Source: Flammeovirgaceae bacterium UBA2338 (GTDB lineage: Bacteria; Bacteroidota; Bacteroidia; Cytophagales; Cyclobacteriaceae). From it: a DNA stretch of 64,000 nucleotides. How positions within the stretch are numbered: the first letter of the stretch is position 1; each line of letters begins with the position of its first letter. The translations under genes were made by a program, and so were the position numbers. The notes below the pieces were generated by a model that worked only from the letters and a program-made list of their open reading frames with translations, was not told the DNA's origin and ran no database searches. Of this stretch, positions 26,721-35,349 are shown in pieces. The stretch lies in assembly GCA_002344795.1 (NCBI GenBank), contig DDUM01000054.1:1-64000 (forward strand). The letters are read 5' to 3'.

Positions 26721-28193
26721 TTAGTACTTAGCAGCTTTTCCTTTAGAGGATGAATTGTTAATGAATTCTCTTACATCATCATTGGCCTTGATCAAGTCTT
26801 CAGCACGCAAATACATCATGTGTCCGCTTCTGTATCCTTTCCAGCTAAAACGATCTTTCATTTTACCACTAGGATCCATATTCCACATGGAGTATTTAGA
26901 GTTAAAATAAGTTGTAGCACCATCGTAATAACCAGACTGGAACATTACGTTCAGGTATGGGTTCTGTGCCATGGCCTGACGCAGATTGTCCCCGGTGCGA
27001 TCGTTGGAACGATCCCATGGGTGAACTGGGCCAAACAGGTTGTACTTGATATCTGTCTTAAACTTCAAATGTTCACGGATGTAATAATTAATGGCAGGTG
27101 TAAATGAATGAAGCCACGATGTAAGTTCCGCGCTGTAATCCGGGCTTTCACCGGCATCCATTCTATCGATTCCAAGGTAACGTGAGTCAAGACGACCTAT
27201 CGTGAAACCTTTGGTTCTTAAAAGTTCTTTCCAGAAAGCTCTTGTGTTCACATCCAGGTTACTCTGGAGGATGTACTCTTCGCTTAGTCCTGAATAGTAA
27301 GCCATCTTAGCAGCGGCAGCTTTTCTTTTCTGCGGATCCACAAAACCACCCATAGCCATTACAGGAATCAATTCATTGATTGTATATTGTTCCGCTTCTG
27401 CCAATACAACGTCAAGGTCTTTTGCCTGCAGTGCTGGCGGAAGTACTTTGTGGTACCATGCTGCTGCAGCAAAGTAAGGCAATCTGTTGGCAGCCTCTAC
27501 CTGATCTCCTCTGTCAATACCCAAGTCAGTAGGGGAAACCAGGATGACACCATTTAAATACATCCATTGTGCATTTTGTAATTCAAGAGCAAGCCCTGAA
27601 ACGCGTGTAGTTCCGTAGCTTTCTCCTATTAAATACTTAGGTGATTGCCAGCGGTTTTTACGGGTAACAAAAGTATTTACCCATTCAGCCAGGTACTTAA
27701 CATCTGCATTTACCCCAAAAAATGTTTCGCGTGGAGCTTTATCATCCAATACACGAGAATAACCCGTGTTGACAGGGTTCACATAAACGATGTCGGCAAT
27801 GTCCAATACAGTATTTGGATTTTCTTTTACCCCGTAAGGTTGTACGGGATATCCCTCATCATCAATAAGGAGAACACGAGGCCCGGTGTAGGCGATGTGC
27901 ATCCATACCGAAGCTGAACCAGGGCCACCGTTAAAGGAGATCAATAACGGGCGAGAAGCACGGTCTTTGACATCACTTCTTTCATAATAAGTATAATAAA
28001 GGGATGCAATTACCTTTCCGTCCTTGTCCCACACTGGCTGGGTGCCCGTGGAAGCAGTATATGGAAAACGTTTCCCTTTTACAGTTACTTCATGTGTAGT
28101 AGTAACGGTGGTGTCTGCAGGTAGCTTTCGATCCTGAGCCATGGAAGACAATGTCATTCCCAGGGCAAGCAAAAATGTGATGTAAAATCTCAT
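26721..28193 (-). CDS. Secreted S10 serine carboxypeptidase
   Basis: A 490-aa exported peptidase. Signal peptide MRFYITFLLALGMTLSSMAQ. The alpha/beta-hydrolase fold is recognised by LISFNGGPGSASVW (oxyanion, about 83-96), the nucleophile motif GESYGT (about 190-195), the acid in SGYYDGAT (about 421) and the His in RSGHMMYLR (about 457). These are the S10 (carboxypeptidase Y-like) hallmarks. The enzyme releases C-terminal amino acids at acidic to neutral pH. With two S9 peptidases and an M28 enzyme in the same window it points to a peptide-scavenging life style. It is followed by the beta-lactamase-like gene, possibly in one unit. Confidence 0.93.
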   Translation of the reverse strand: MRFYITFLLALGMTLSSMAQDRKLPADTTVTTTHEVTVKGKRFPYTASTGTQPVWDKDGKVIASLYYTYYERSDVKDRASRPLLISFNGGPGSASVWMHIAYTGPRVLLIDDEGYPVQPYGVKENPNTVLDIADIVYVNPVNTGYSRVLDDKAPRETFFGVNADVKYLAEWVNTFVTRKNRWQSPKYLIGESYGTTRVSGLALELQNAQWMYLNGVILVSPTDLGIDRGDQVEAANRLPYFAAAAWYHKVLPPALQAKDLDVVLAEAEQYTINELIPVMAMGGFVDPQKRKAAAAKMAYYSGLSEEYILQSNLDVNTRAFWKELLRTKGFTIGRLDSRYLGIDRMDAGESPDYSAELTSWLHSFTPAINYYIREHLKFKTDIKYNLFGPVHPWDRSNDRTGDNLRQAMAQNPYLNVMFQSGYYDGATTYFNSKYSMWNMDPSGKMKDRFSWKGYRSGHMMYLRAEDLIKANDDVREFINNSSSKGKAAKY

Positions 28194-28336
28194 GTTATAA
28201 TTTTAAGATTGTTGATTTAATTATGGGCACAAAATTAGACCCCTTTGCTGCTAAATAAGCTTACCTTTTGTTAAGCGGTAATTTTCCTTTTTGCTTACCT
28301 TACTTACCGATAAAAACGGACTAAAAACCAACATAA

Positions 28337-28939
28337 ATGACATTTAAAGGTTATTCACTTCTGCTAAGCATTATTTCTACTGCTTTAATTTCGTGCTCTC
28401 CCTCCAAAAGGACTGAGTATTCTGTAGGGCAAATAAAAACCCCTAAAGGAGATATTATTCTTTGGCTATATGATGAAACCCCTAATCACAAAAAAAGCTT
28501 TATCCAGCTTGCCAATGATGGGTATTGGGATACGCTAACTTTTAACAGAGTAATACCTGATTTCGTTGCACAGGGTGGGTGCCCGGATACACCCGAAGGC
28601 TTTTCTGATCCTGAATATTTATTGCCTCCTGAGTTCAATGAGCATTTGCTTCATGAATATGGTGCTTTGGGAGCTGGACGAGATAATAACCCGGATAAAC
28701 TATCTGCCCGATGCCAGTTTTATATTGTTCAGAACAGAGAGGGAGAACACCGGCTGGACGGAGACTATACCATATTTGGCAAAGTGTTAAAGGGCATGGA
28801 TGTTGTTGACAGTATCGTTAATGTCGATAGGGACTCAACGGACAAACCCTTTGTGCCCATTACGCTGGATGTAAATATTATACAATTAACTTCCGATGAG
28901 TTGAAAGAAATGGGATTTGATCCACAGGCTCCGTTTTAA
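28337..28939 (+). CDS. Cyclophilin-type peptidyl-prolyl isomerase lipoprotein
   Basis: A 200-aa lipoprotein (MTFKGYSLLLSIISTALISC, Cys 20). Residues about 30-185 form a cyclophilin domain: FNRVIPDFVAQGGCP (about 73-87) carries the catalytic-site Arg and Gln, and ARCQFYIVQNREG, GDYTIFGKVLKGMDVVDSI complete the fold. It catalyses cis-trans isomerisation of prolyl peptide bonds and probably helps fold proteins of the outer envelope. It is transcribed divergently from the S10 gene and converges on the M28 gene with five bases between the stops. Confidence 0.93.
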   Translation: MTFKGYSLLLSIISTALISCSPSKRTEYSVGQIKTPKGDIILWLYDETPNHKKSFIQLANDGYWDTLTFNRVIPDFVAQGGCPDTPEGFSDPEYLLPPEFNEHLLHEYGALGAGRDNNPDKLSARCQFYIVQNREGEHRLDGDYTIFGKVLKGMDVVDSIVNVDRDSTDKPFVPITLDVNIIQLTSDELKEMGFDPQAPF

Positions 28940-28944
28940 GTAAA

Positions 28945-30987
28945 TCAGGATTTTGTAATTACTCCGATTTCTTCTAATGCAGAAAGGAACTCAGCAACAA
29001 TCTCGATTGGAATAGGACCAAATTCAGCAGCTACGGCATTCCTTATTTGAGTAATTGTCCGTTGCCCATTTACCAAATTGAGAATCTCATAGTTGTATTC
29101 GCCTCCGGATCCCCACAGTCCTCGGTAGGAAAAAACACGAAGTTTTGCTGTGCGTTCAGCTCCATATTTGTCTTCCAGGTAATCGTAGCCAAAAACTGAG
29201 ATAGGGCCCTTTACTTTTTCATTGCGGATATAAACAACTTTATTCTCTCCGGATTGAGGTATTCCTTTGCCGATAGTTTTTTCCAGATCTGCAATATACT
29301 TATGAAATTCATTTTGAAGTTTAACATCGGATTTGCCAAAATTTGTAATAGAGTTGGCAACACCGCGTTCGTATTCCCAATGATGAAATTTTAAATTCTC
29401 TTGATCGGCTGCATTCAAGTGATGACTGCGCTCGAGCATGGTTGCAGTTCGTAATAATACCTGGTGCTTAAACAGGGCAAGGTAGTCGGCAGCTGATGAA
29501 GCATCAAAATTGGCGAGCACATAGGCACTAGCGGCACCAATAAATCCAGAGCGTTTGAGTTTAGTCGGATCAATGTTGGCTGGCAAGTCATAGTTGGTAT
29601 GAATATATCGGTCTGGCCAGTCGTGAAGATAGATGGAGGGAATACGAAAGGAGCCTTCGCTAAAGACCTGGAAATCGCTGCCCATGTGGAATTGCCCGAG
29701 TACAGCATGCAGATCTTCTTTCCCGCCCTCTAATGAAACGACAGGGTTGTCCACCGCCTCGCCACTCGCAAACTTATCTGAGGCTTCATTGAGGTACATG
29801 CCAAAGGCTTCACCAATGTCGCTAACAAAACTTGGCAAACTCTTTGGGCTGCGAGACACATGAAAGATGGCTTTGGTTTCCGGACCTCCACCTACCATAT
29901 CCATATGTATCACGGCTTTGATGTTGGCAGCCAGTGCGGGTCTATAATTGAGTAACACAGTTGTTCCTTCAATTTCGGGAGACCAAATAAATCTGATGGT
30001 TCGTTTTGGTCTTTCTATTTTACCTTCATCAATTAATTTTTTTAGTGCTCTTGCTACTTCCATAATAGTCACCGATCCGCTTGCATTGTCATTGGCTCCA
30101 GGTCTTGGATGATCAAGATGGCAGGTGAATGCAATCTCTTCATTTTTTAAATTAGGATCAGCTCCTTCAATTACTGCAGTAAGGATATCGTAATGACCTG
30201 GGTGCTGTCCGGCTGTTACTTTAGCGCTTAGCTTTATTGTTTTACCTGCTTGCAATCGTTTCTGAAAGTCACGTGCTTGTTTCAAAGAAACCATAAAGGC
30301 AAATGTTTTATCCTTTGCAAAGGTTTCGAGATGTCCCCATCGGATAAGGTTATCATTTTCACCATACCATGCAGTAGGTTGATTCTGGGCATAGCTAATA
30401 ATACCTGCTGCTCCATACTTGGCAATGGCTAAAGGCACAATAGCTCCTGGTTGTGATGAAGTAAGAACAAGCTTTCCTTTTATATTTTTATTCGCATAAT
30501 CTTTATCCGACCTACCTGTGCCTACATCCACAAGATCAGCAGTCACTTCTCCGCTTTCACTGTCTTGGGCCAACACTAAAGGCACGGCTTCCCAATTTCC
30601 AATTCGATTTGTTGGACCCCATTTCCCATTTATATTTTCCAATTCCCATAACTCTGCAAATTCCACATCCCATGCAGGACGAGACTTCTGTGTTCCATAC
30701 ATGACCTTTCCATCGGCTGGTATTTTTAGCAATTCAACGTTTTCTAATCCATATCCCTTTATCTGAGTTTGAATAAATTCCACTGCTTTTTGATAGTCTT
30801 TCGAGCCACGCATACGGTGAAGTCGTGATAAATATTCCAGATTTCGTTTTGCTGATTCTCCTGATAGTTCATCATCCAGTACGCTTATTAGTTTCTTGTC
30901 ATCTAATGGAAATAATTGGCCGTAGGCAGATGGTGATACCATTATAAAGAGACCAACAATGCTTATGAGAAGGGCAGAGATGTTCAT
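28945..30987 (-). CDS. Secreted M28 family metallopeptidase
   Basis: A 680-aa exported aminopeptidase-like protein. A signal peptide (MNISALLISIVGLFIMVSPS...) precedes a protease-associated insert (about 130-260) and the M28 domain. Zinc ligands are visible in CHLDHPRPGANDNASG (His and Asp, about 289-300), SPEIEGT (Glu, about 333) and HMDMVGGG (Asp, about 358); a final His may be in DRYIHTNYD (about 458). The C-terminal 150 residues include a helical region ending EFLSALEEIGVITKS that looks like a small winged-helix-like extension; it is unusual for M28 and might be a separate domain. It converges on the cyclophilin gene. Confidence 0.88.
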   Translation of the reverse strand: MNISALLISIVGLFIMVSPSAYGQLFPLDDKKLISVLDDELSGESAKRNLEYLSRLHRMRGSKDYQKAVEFIQTQIKGYGLENVELLKIPADGKVMYGTQKSRPAWDVEFAELWELENINGKWGPTNRIGNWEAVPLVLAQDSESGEVTADLVDVGTGRSDKDYANKNIKGKLVLTSSQPGAIVPLAIAKYGAAGIISYAQNQPTAWYGENDNLIRWGHLETFAKDKTFAFMVSLKQARDFQKRLQAGKTIKLSAKVTAGQHPGHYDILTAVIEGADPNLKNEEIAFTCHLDHPRPGANDNASGSVTIMEVARALKKLIDEGKIERPKRTIRFIWSPEIEGTTVLLNYRPALAANIKAVIHMDMVGGGPETKAIFHVSRSPKSLPSFVSDIGEAFGMYLNEASDKFASGEAVDNPVVSLEGGKEDLHAVLGQFHMGSDFQVFSEGSFRIPSIYLHDWPDRYIHTNYDLPANIDPTKLKRSGFIGAASAYVLANFDASSAADYLALFKHQVLLRTATMLERSHHLNAADQENLKFHHWEYERGVANSITNFGKSDVKLQNEFHKYIADLEKTIGKGIPQSGENKVVYIRNEKVKGPISVFGYDYLEDKYGAERTAKLRVFSYRGLWGSGGEYNYEILNLVNGQRTITQIRNAVAAEFGPIPIEIVAEFLSALEEIGVITKS

Positions 30988-31341
30988 GGGTTAGTGCTGG
31001 TTTTGTTCTACATACCTCAAGCTATTAATTTTTTTCATCTAATAGATAGGATTTTCGGGAGATTCACCCAAATGGGGTATTTGTAATGTTGAACAATTAT
31101 AAAAATGGGAAAGGCAGATGTTGGCAAAAAAATTGTTCAAGAGAATGTGTGTGCTTATTTTTTTTATTTGTACTGATCAAGGATAAGATTGAACCCGATA
31201 TCGATGTGCGCAATTGAGAATATGGATCATATGACGAATAGTGCAATAGTTATTTACTTACCGCTTATAAAAATCCTTCCATATAAGGGATTTTTATATG
31301 GAGCTTATTATTCTAAATTTTCGGCTTAATTTGGGTGTAGA
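30988..31341. other. Divergent intergenic region with AT-rich palindrome
   Basis: About 350 bases between the M28 gene and the DUF4440-like gene. It contains no significant ORF. Its most notable part is an AT-rich inverted repeat (31266-31298) listed separately. No known RNA motif is recognisable. Confidence 0.5.
31266..31298. repeat. AT-rich hairpin upstream of DUF4440-like gene
   Basis: ATAAAAATCCTT (31267-31278) pairs with AAGGGATTTTTAT (31285-31297) over 12 bp with a single bulged G; the loop is CCATAT. It lies about 45 bases before the start at 31342, where an operator or a promoter-overlapping element would be expected. It is also possible that it is a terminator, but no gene reads into it. 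Confidence 0.4.
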
Positions 31342-32202
31342 ATGGTTAAACAATACATAATTGGGTGGTTGGTGGCAACTTTAGCATTGCTGAGTGTGCC
31401 AGTCAAGGCACAACGATTATCAGGTCCGGTTCAGGAGGTGGTTGATGCGGAGATGGCATTTGCGGAAATGTCCAGGGAAAAGAGCACCAAGGAAGCTTTT
31501 ATGGAATTTATGGCTGCTGATGCCATTGTTTTTGCCAACGGAGATCCTGTTAATGGTGTGGAGCTATGGAAGAAAAGACCAGCAACAAACGGACTTCTTT
31601 ATTGGTGGCCTGTGTTTGCGGATATTTCACTGGCTGAAGACTTTGGCTATACCACGGGCCCATACCAAATGAGCAAGGATAAAAACAGCGAACCCTTTGC
31701 TTTTGGATATTACTCAACGGTGTGGAAGAAAAATGGAATGGGAGAATGGAAGGTGGTGGCGGATTTGGGTATATACATTGAAAAGCCCGAGGAGGAGAAT
31801 CATAGCCTTCGCACAGTCAGGAGACCCTCCAGTAAAGCGAAAAAACCAATTCCTTCATCAAAGGAGGACCTCATTTTTATTGAGCAATCCTATACCCAAT
31901 GGTTGAATGAAACAGGGAACTCTTTTTTGCCAGAGTATTTTTCTAAGGAGTGCAGAATTCATCGGACTGGGGCTAACCCCTATACTTCCTGGAAAGTAAT
32001 TGAAGGAATACGTGAGGAGAAGCAGTTCTATTTTGAACCGGTGGATGGCAATGTTGCAGAATCAGGAGACCTGGGTTTCACCTATGGAAGAGTGAAAATT
32101 GAAAGCAAAGATGGTAATATGGAAAAAGGAAACTATCTGCGTGTGTGGAAGAAGGAACCTGGAACCAACTGGAAAATTGTGCTGGATGTTATTGGGAGTT
32201 AA
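31342..32202 (+). CDS. Secreted protein with two NTF2-like (DUF4440) domains
   Basis: A 286-aa exported protein. The signal peptide MVKQYIIGWLVATLALLSVP...KAQ is followed by two similar modules: one starting EVVDAEMAFAEMSREKSTKE (about 30-150) and one starting EQSYTQWLNETGNSFLPEYF (about 180-286). Each has the NTF2-like helix-then-sheet pattern and ends in a strand such as EWKVVADLGIYI or NWKIVLDVIG; the repeated phrase LRVWKKEPGTNWKIV parallels VWKKNGMGEWKVV. The linker is Pro/Lys/Ser-rich. Tandem NTF2 modules of the DUF4440 type are common in Bacteroidota and have no assigned substrate. Single gene. Confidence 0.82.
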   Translation: MVKQYIIGWLVATLALLSVPVKAQRLSGPVQEVVDAEMAFAEMSREKSTKEAFMEFMAADAIVFANGDPVNGVELWKKRPATNGLLYWWPVFADISLAEDFGYTTGPYQMSKDKNSEPFAFGYYSTVWKKNGMGEWKVVADLGIYIEKPEEENHSLRTVRRPSSKAKKPIPSSKEDLIFIEQSYTQWLNETGNSFLPEYFSKECRIHRTGANPYTSWKVIEGIREEKQFYFEPVDGNVAESGDLGFTYGRVKIESKDGNMEKGNYLRVWKKEPGTNWKIVLDVIGS

Positions 32203-32633
32203 GTAAGAACATAAATATTTGCCCCTCTGTTCAGTCCTTTACCTTTTTAAGGTAGTGAGTTGCTGGTATCAATTGTGATATTGATGTATAAGAAGATGAT
32301 TTCCATACTTACAATTCCTTTTAGGGATAAGCCTTACAAACGAAAAGAACTTTCGGTATGATTTGTAGGTAAAAATTACATGCTCATACTAAATTAGTAT
32401 ACGGCAATATGATTATAAACAAATGGCATCAACATAGACTGTGTAATGATTTTTAGAGATTAATGACTCCTTATATAAATAACTATTTAATGGTTTTTTG
32501 TTAATCTATCTGAATTTAGTACATCAAGAACATTACACAAAGAAGAAAAAGATAATCCAGATTTCACGGGTTAACTTACATTGCATTAGGGTTCGTTTTG
32601 AAGAACCTAGCTTCAAGCCATTAATTTCCCTAA
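32203..32633. other. Intergenic region, no supported feature
   Basis: About 430 bases between two same-strand genes. A 25-codon ATG frame (32284-32361) begins MYKKMISILTIPF but has no supporting signal. The region is AT-rich and carries many short homopolymer runs. I see no hairpin worth naming and no -33/-7 pair with right spacing. Confidence 0.4.
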
Positions 32634-34118
32634 ATGCCCCGCATAAACCCCTTGCCACATTTCTTCGCGTCACGACTTAAGCCAAATACATTGGCTGTAA
32701 TTACTTTCATGTTACTACTCCTGCTTACTTGCTACTTCTCCACAAACCAGCACAGGACAATTAAGGATAGAGAATCTTTCGAGGCATACACCATGGTCAA
32801 TGAAGCAAAAAATAGGATGCAGGAAGTCATCAGCCATAGTATTTCCGCAACAGAACTCCTTTCTTTCCTTGTTCAGGAATATGGCGATGATGCTGTAGAT
32901 AATTTTGATGCTGTAGCAAGTGAAATAATGTCTGTTCAAAAGTATATTGATGCGCTCCAGCTATTGCCCAATGGAGTGATAAGTTGTGTTTATCCATTAG
33001 AAGGGAACGAATCTGTAGTTGGATATAACATCTTGGAGGATCCCAAGCGAAATCAGGATGCATTCGAGGCCATAGAGAGAAAACAGTTATTTTTTGCAGG
33101 CCCATTTCCCCTTAAGCAAGGCGGGACCGCTGTGCTCGGGCGATTACCTATTTTCAAAAATGGTAACTTTTGGGGCTTTTCTGCAGTGTTGATCAAGCTT
33201 TCAACTATTCTGAAAGCGGCTGACATAGACACTACCGCACACAATGGGTTTCAATTTCAACTCTCCAAAATCAATCCAAATACCCGAAAAGAAGAATTCT
33301 TCTTAAAAGAAAATTCAGAAGGCAGGCCAATTTATGCCAGTCAGATGGTAATTCCGTTAGGCGAATTAAAGTTATCTGTAATCCAAATGGATAAAAACAA
33401 GGCTATAAAGGAAACCATACCGATTTTTGTTTTAGGGTTGTTACTTTCATTTACCGGAGCAGGCTTTATTCGAGCGATTAGTAAAACCTCTGTTTTTCTT
33501 GGTCAGCGATTAGATCAAAGTGAAAGGGACTATCAAAGTGTTTTTGAAGGTGTCGAAGAGGGAATATTTAGAACCTCCATGGAGGGAAAGATACTATTAG
33601 CCAACCCATCTTTCGCAAAGATATTTGGATACAATTCTATTGTTGAAATGAGAAGAATGGTGGTAGATATTGGTGATCAATTATATCATTACCCGGAGGA
33701 TAGGGAAAGGCTATTGGGCGAATTACTCGTCAGGGGGTCTGTGAATAAAATGGAAGTACAAAGTCTTACAAAAGATAAAAAGAAAATTTGGATTAGCATT
33801 AGTGCACATCTCTCTTACGAGAAGGACAACGTCATTTCCTATATTGAAGGTACTGTCACTAATATCACAGCACGGAAAAGGGATCGGGATAAATTGGATA
33901 AGCAACTAGAAACTTTGAAGGAGTATGCTTTTATCAATTCACATGAAGTAAGAGCACATGTGGCTAGATTACTGGGGTTGGTTAATTTATTTAGTGAACA
34001 ATATGTAACGGATGAAGAAAAAGAAGGGGTGATTCGATTGATTGCTGCAGAAACTGTGGAATTGGACAAAGTAATCAGGGGGCTCTCTTCAATGATCAAT
34101 GAAGCGGAAGAATTATAA
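32634..34118 (+). CDS. Membrane sensor: CHASE, PAS and phosphoacceptor helix, no ATPase domain
   Basis: A 494-aa protein. A membrane helix (about 22-38), an extracytoplasmic CHASE-like domain (about 45-250, VVGYNILEDPKRNQDAFEAI is typical), a second helix (about 262-282), then a PAS domain (about 300-420, EEGIFRTSMEGKILLANPSF) with PAC segment. The end has a dimerisation/phosphoacceptor-like stretch INSHEVRAHVARLLGL (about 437-452; H-box-like His) and a second helix, but the protein stops 40 residues later with no HATPase. The next gene starts 28 bases downstream in another family, so no frameshifted kinase part is present. It may act as a scaffold or a pseudokinase-like partner. Confidence 0.85.
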   Translation: MPRINPLPHFFASRLKPNTLAVITFMLLLLLTCYFSTNQHRTIKDRESFEAYTMVNEAKNRMQEVISHSISATELLSFLVQEYGDDAVDNFDAVASEIMSVQKYIDALQLLPNGVISCVYPLEGNESVVGYNILEDPKRNQDAFEAIERKQLFFAGPFPLKQGGTAVLGRLPIFKNGNFWGFSAVLIKLSTILKAADIDTTAHNGFQFQLSKINPNTRKEEFFLKENSEGRPIYASQMVIPLGELKLSVIQMDKNKAIKETIPIFVLGLLLSFTGAGFIRAISKTSVFLGQRLDQSERDYQSVFEGVEEGIFRTSMEGKILLANPSFAKIFGYNSIVEMRRMVVDIGDQLYHYPEDRERLLGELLVRGSVNKMEVQSLTKDKKKIWISISAHLSYEKDNVISYIEGTVTNITARKRDRDKLDKQLETLKEYAFINSHEVRAHVARLLGLVNLFSEQYVTDEEKEGVIRLIAAETVELDKVIRGLSSMINEAEEL

Positions 34119-34146
34119 TAAATTGTGCCCTTCTTGAACCCACACC

Positions 34147-34638
34147 ATGGATCTGGACAGATTTAAAGAGGTATCAGAAAAAAGCGCCAAAATAAATCGC
34201 GCGTATCTAACAAAGCTAAAGCGATTGGATCCGCGCAAAGTAGATAACGCTTTCCACAAAGTGCACGAGGAGGTATTCGAGGAGATGGATTGCCTGGACT
34301 GTGCCAATTGTTGTAAAACTACCAGCCCGATTTTTTATGAAAATGATATAGACAGGGCTGCAAAAGCACTTCGGGTTAAACCAGGTGACTTCGTAGAGAA
34401 ATACTTAAGGATAGATGAGGACAAAGACTATGTGCTGAAATCGTCTCCATGCCCATTTCTCGATAGTGAAAATTACTGTGGCATCTACGAAAACAGGCCC
34501 AAGGCTTGTCGTGAGTACCCTCACACCAATAGAAAAAAGATGGTGCAGGTAATGGAGCTTACTTATAAAAATACAATGGTGTGTCCTGCAGTACTGGAAA
34601 TGGTAGAGCGACTCAAAAAATCCGGACTGGGGAAATAA
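34147..34638 (+). CDS. YkgJ-type cysteine cluster protein
   Basis: A 163-aa cytosolic protein. CLDCANCCKTTSPIF (about 50-64) and CPFLDSENYCGIYENRPKAC (about 99-118) give the Cys pattern of the YkgJ/CxxCxxCC family (UPF0153-like), which probably binds zinc or an iron-sulfur cluster. Further Cys in MVCPAVLEM (about 147). The function in any organism is not settled. It starts 28 bases after the CHASE/PAS sensor, so the two are probably co-transcribed, and it ends at a bidirectional terminator shared with trxA. Confidence 0.85.
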   Translation: MDLDRFKEVSEKSAKINRAYLTKLKRLDPRKVDNAFHKVHEEVFEEMDCLDCANCCKTTSPIFYENDIDRAAKALRVKPGDFVEKYLRIDEDKDYVLKSSPCPFLDSENYCGIYENRPKACREYPHTNRKKMVQVMELTYKNTMVCPAVLEMVERLKKSGLGK

Positions 34639-34648
34639 GTAAATAAGA

Positions 34649-34685
34649 AAAGTCGTTCCATTGATTTGGAACGACCTTATAAAAA
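34649..34685. terminator. Bidirectional terminator between ykgJ-like gene and trxA
   Basis: GTCGTTCCA (34652-34660) pairs with TGGAACGAC (34667-34675), loop TTGATT, flanked by A-rich sequence on the left and TTAT plus A/T on the right. Stem of 9 bp, placed between two convergent genes, so it can stop both transcripts. Confidence 0.75.
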
Positions 34686-34702
34686 ATTAAACTCTTAAAT
34701 TT

Positions 34703-35026
34703 TTAGGCTACTTGAGCTTCAAGTTTTTGTGCTAACACAGATTTGGGAACAGCGCCAACCTGTTTGTCAACAATCTCCCCTCCTTTGAAAACCAAAAGGG
34801 TAGGGATAGAGCGAATGCCAAACCGACCCGCTACTTCAGGGTTCTCGTCAACATTGACTTTGGCTACAACGGCTTTGCCCTCGTACTCTCCGGCAAGCTC
34901 TTCTACCACAGGGCCGATCATCTTACAAGGCCCACACCATTCAGCCCAAAAATCCACCAACACTGGTTTATCTCCTTTTATTGCTTCATCAAAATTCGAG
35001 TCGTTAAGTTCTAATGTTTTGCCCAT
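34703..35026 (-). CDS. trxA: Thioredoxin
   Basis: A 107-aa thioredoxin starting MGKTLELNDSNFDEAIKGDK at ATG 35026; the open frame extends 37 codons further upstream but that part is intergenic. The active site WCGPC is at residues 30-34 and the cis-Pro is in GIRSIPTLLVF (about 75). Length and sequence are standard for bacterial Trx1. It reduces protein disulfides in the cytoplasm with NADPH via thioredoxin reductase. It is a single gene with an upstream TATATTTG (35080-35073, minus), close to the Bacteroidota -7 box, and a 22-bp palindrome about 212 bases upstream of the start. Confidence 0.95.
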   Translation of the reverse strand: MGKTLELNDSNFDEAIKGDKPVLVDFWAEWCGPCKMIGPVVEELAGEYEGKAVVAKVNVDENPEVAGRFGIRSIPTLLVFKGGEIVDKQVGAVPKSVLAQKLEAQVA

Positions 35027-35072
35027 TTCGGTACGTTTATTATGATTAATAGTTAAGTTCAAAATGCCAACA

Positions 35073-35080
35073 CAAATATA
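35073..35080 (-). promoter_or_regulatory. Possible trxA -7 box
   Basis: TATATTTG on the minus strand fits TAnnTTTG exactly, 46 bases upstream of the trxA ATG. No TTG lies about 19 bases further upstream, so the promoter call is partial. Confidence 0.35.
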
Positions 35081-35237
35081 GTTCTTTTTGTTCCTGTCTT
35101 GATATTGGCAAATCAATTTCCTCAGTGGGACGACCAATTAAACCCAGATTATGCATTAGTATTAACATTAGGGAAGTGTTTAATCTGCCTAGGGATGAGG
35201 AATACTGCTGTTGCCATCAGAATTGTCAGGGTGATGA

Positions 35238-35259
35238 TGTCAAGTCATTTGACTTGACA
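35238..35259. promoter_or_regulatory. 22-base palindrome between dnaE and trxA
   Basis: TGTCAAGTCA (35238-35247) and TGACTTGACA (35250-35259) are exact reverse complements separated by two bases. The short spacing suits a site for a dimeric regulator better than a terminator, and neither flank has a T-tract. It lies 90 bases after the dnaE stop and 212 bases before the trxA start. Confidence 0.5.
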
Positions 35260-35349
35260 ATGAAAGTATTGGGTTAGTTCTAGAGGTATGTAACATATTG
35301 GCCTTCATTCATCAGACCATGTAATAGAAATTCTATTGCTGAATTACAG

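Larger units (their letters stand above)
35027..35349. other. Region upstream of trxA, downstream of dnaE
   Basis: About 320 bases. It holds the trxA -7-like box and a long palindrome (35238-35259). Apart from these no gene, RNA or terminator is clear; the 3' end of dnaE has no T-tract hairpin. Confidence 0.5.
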
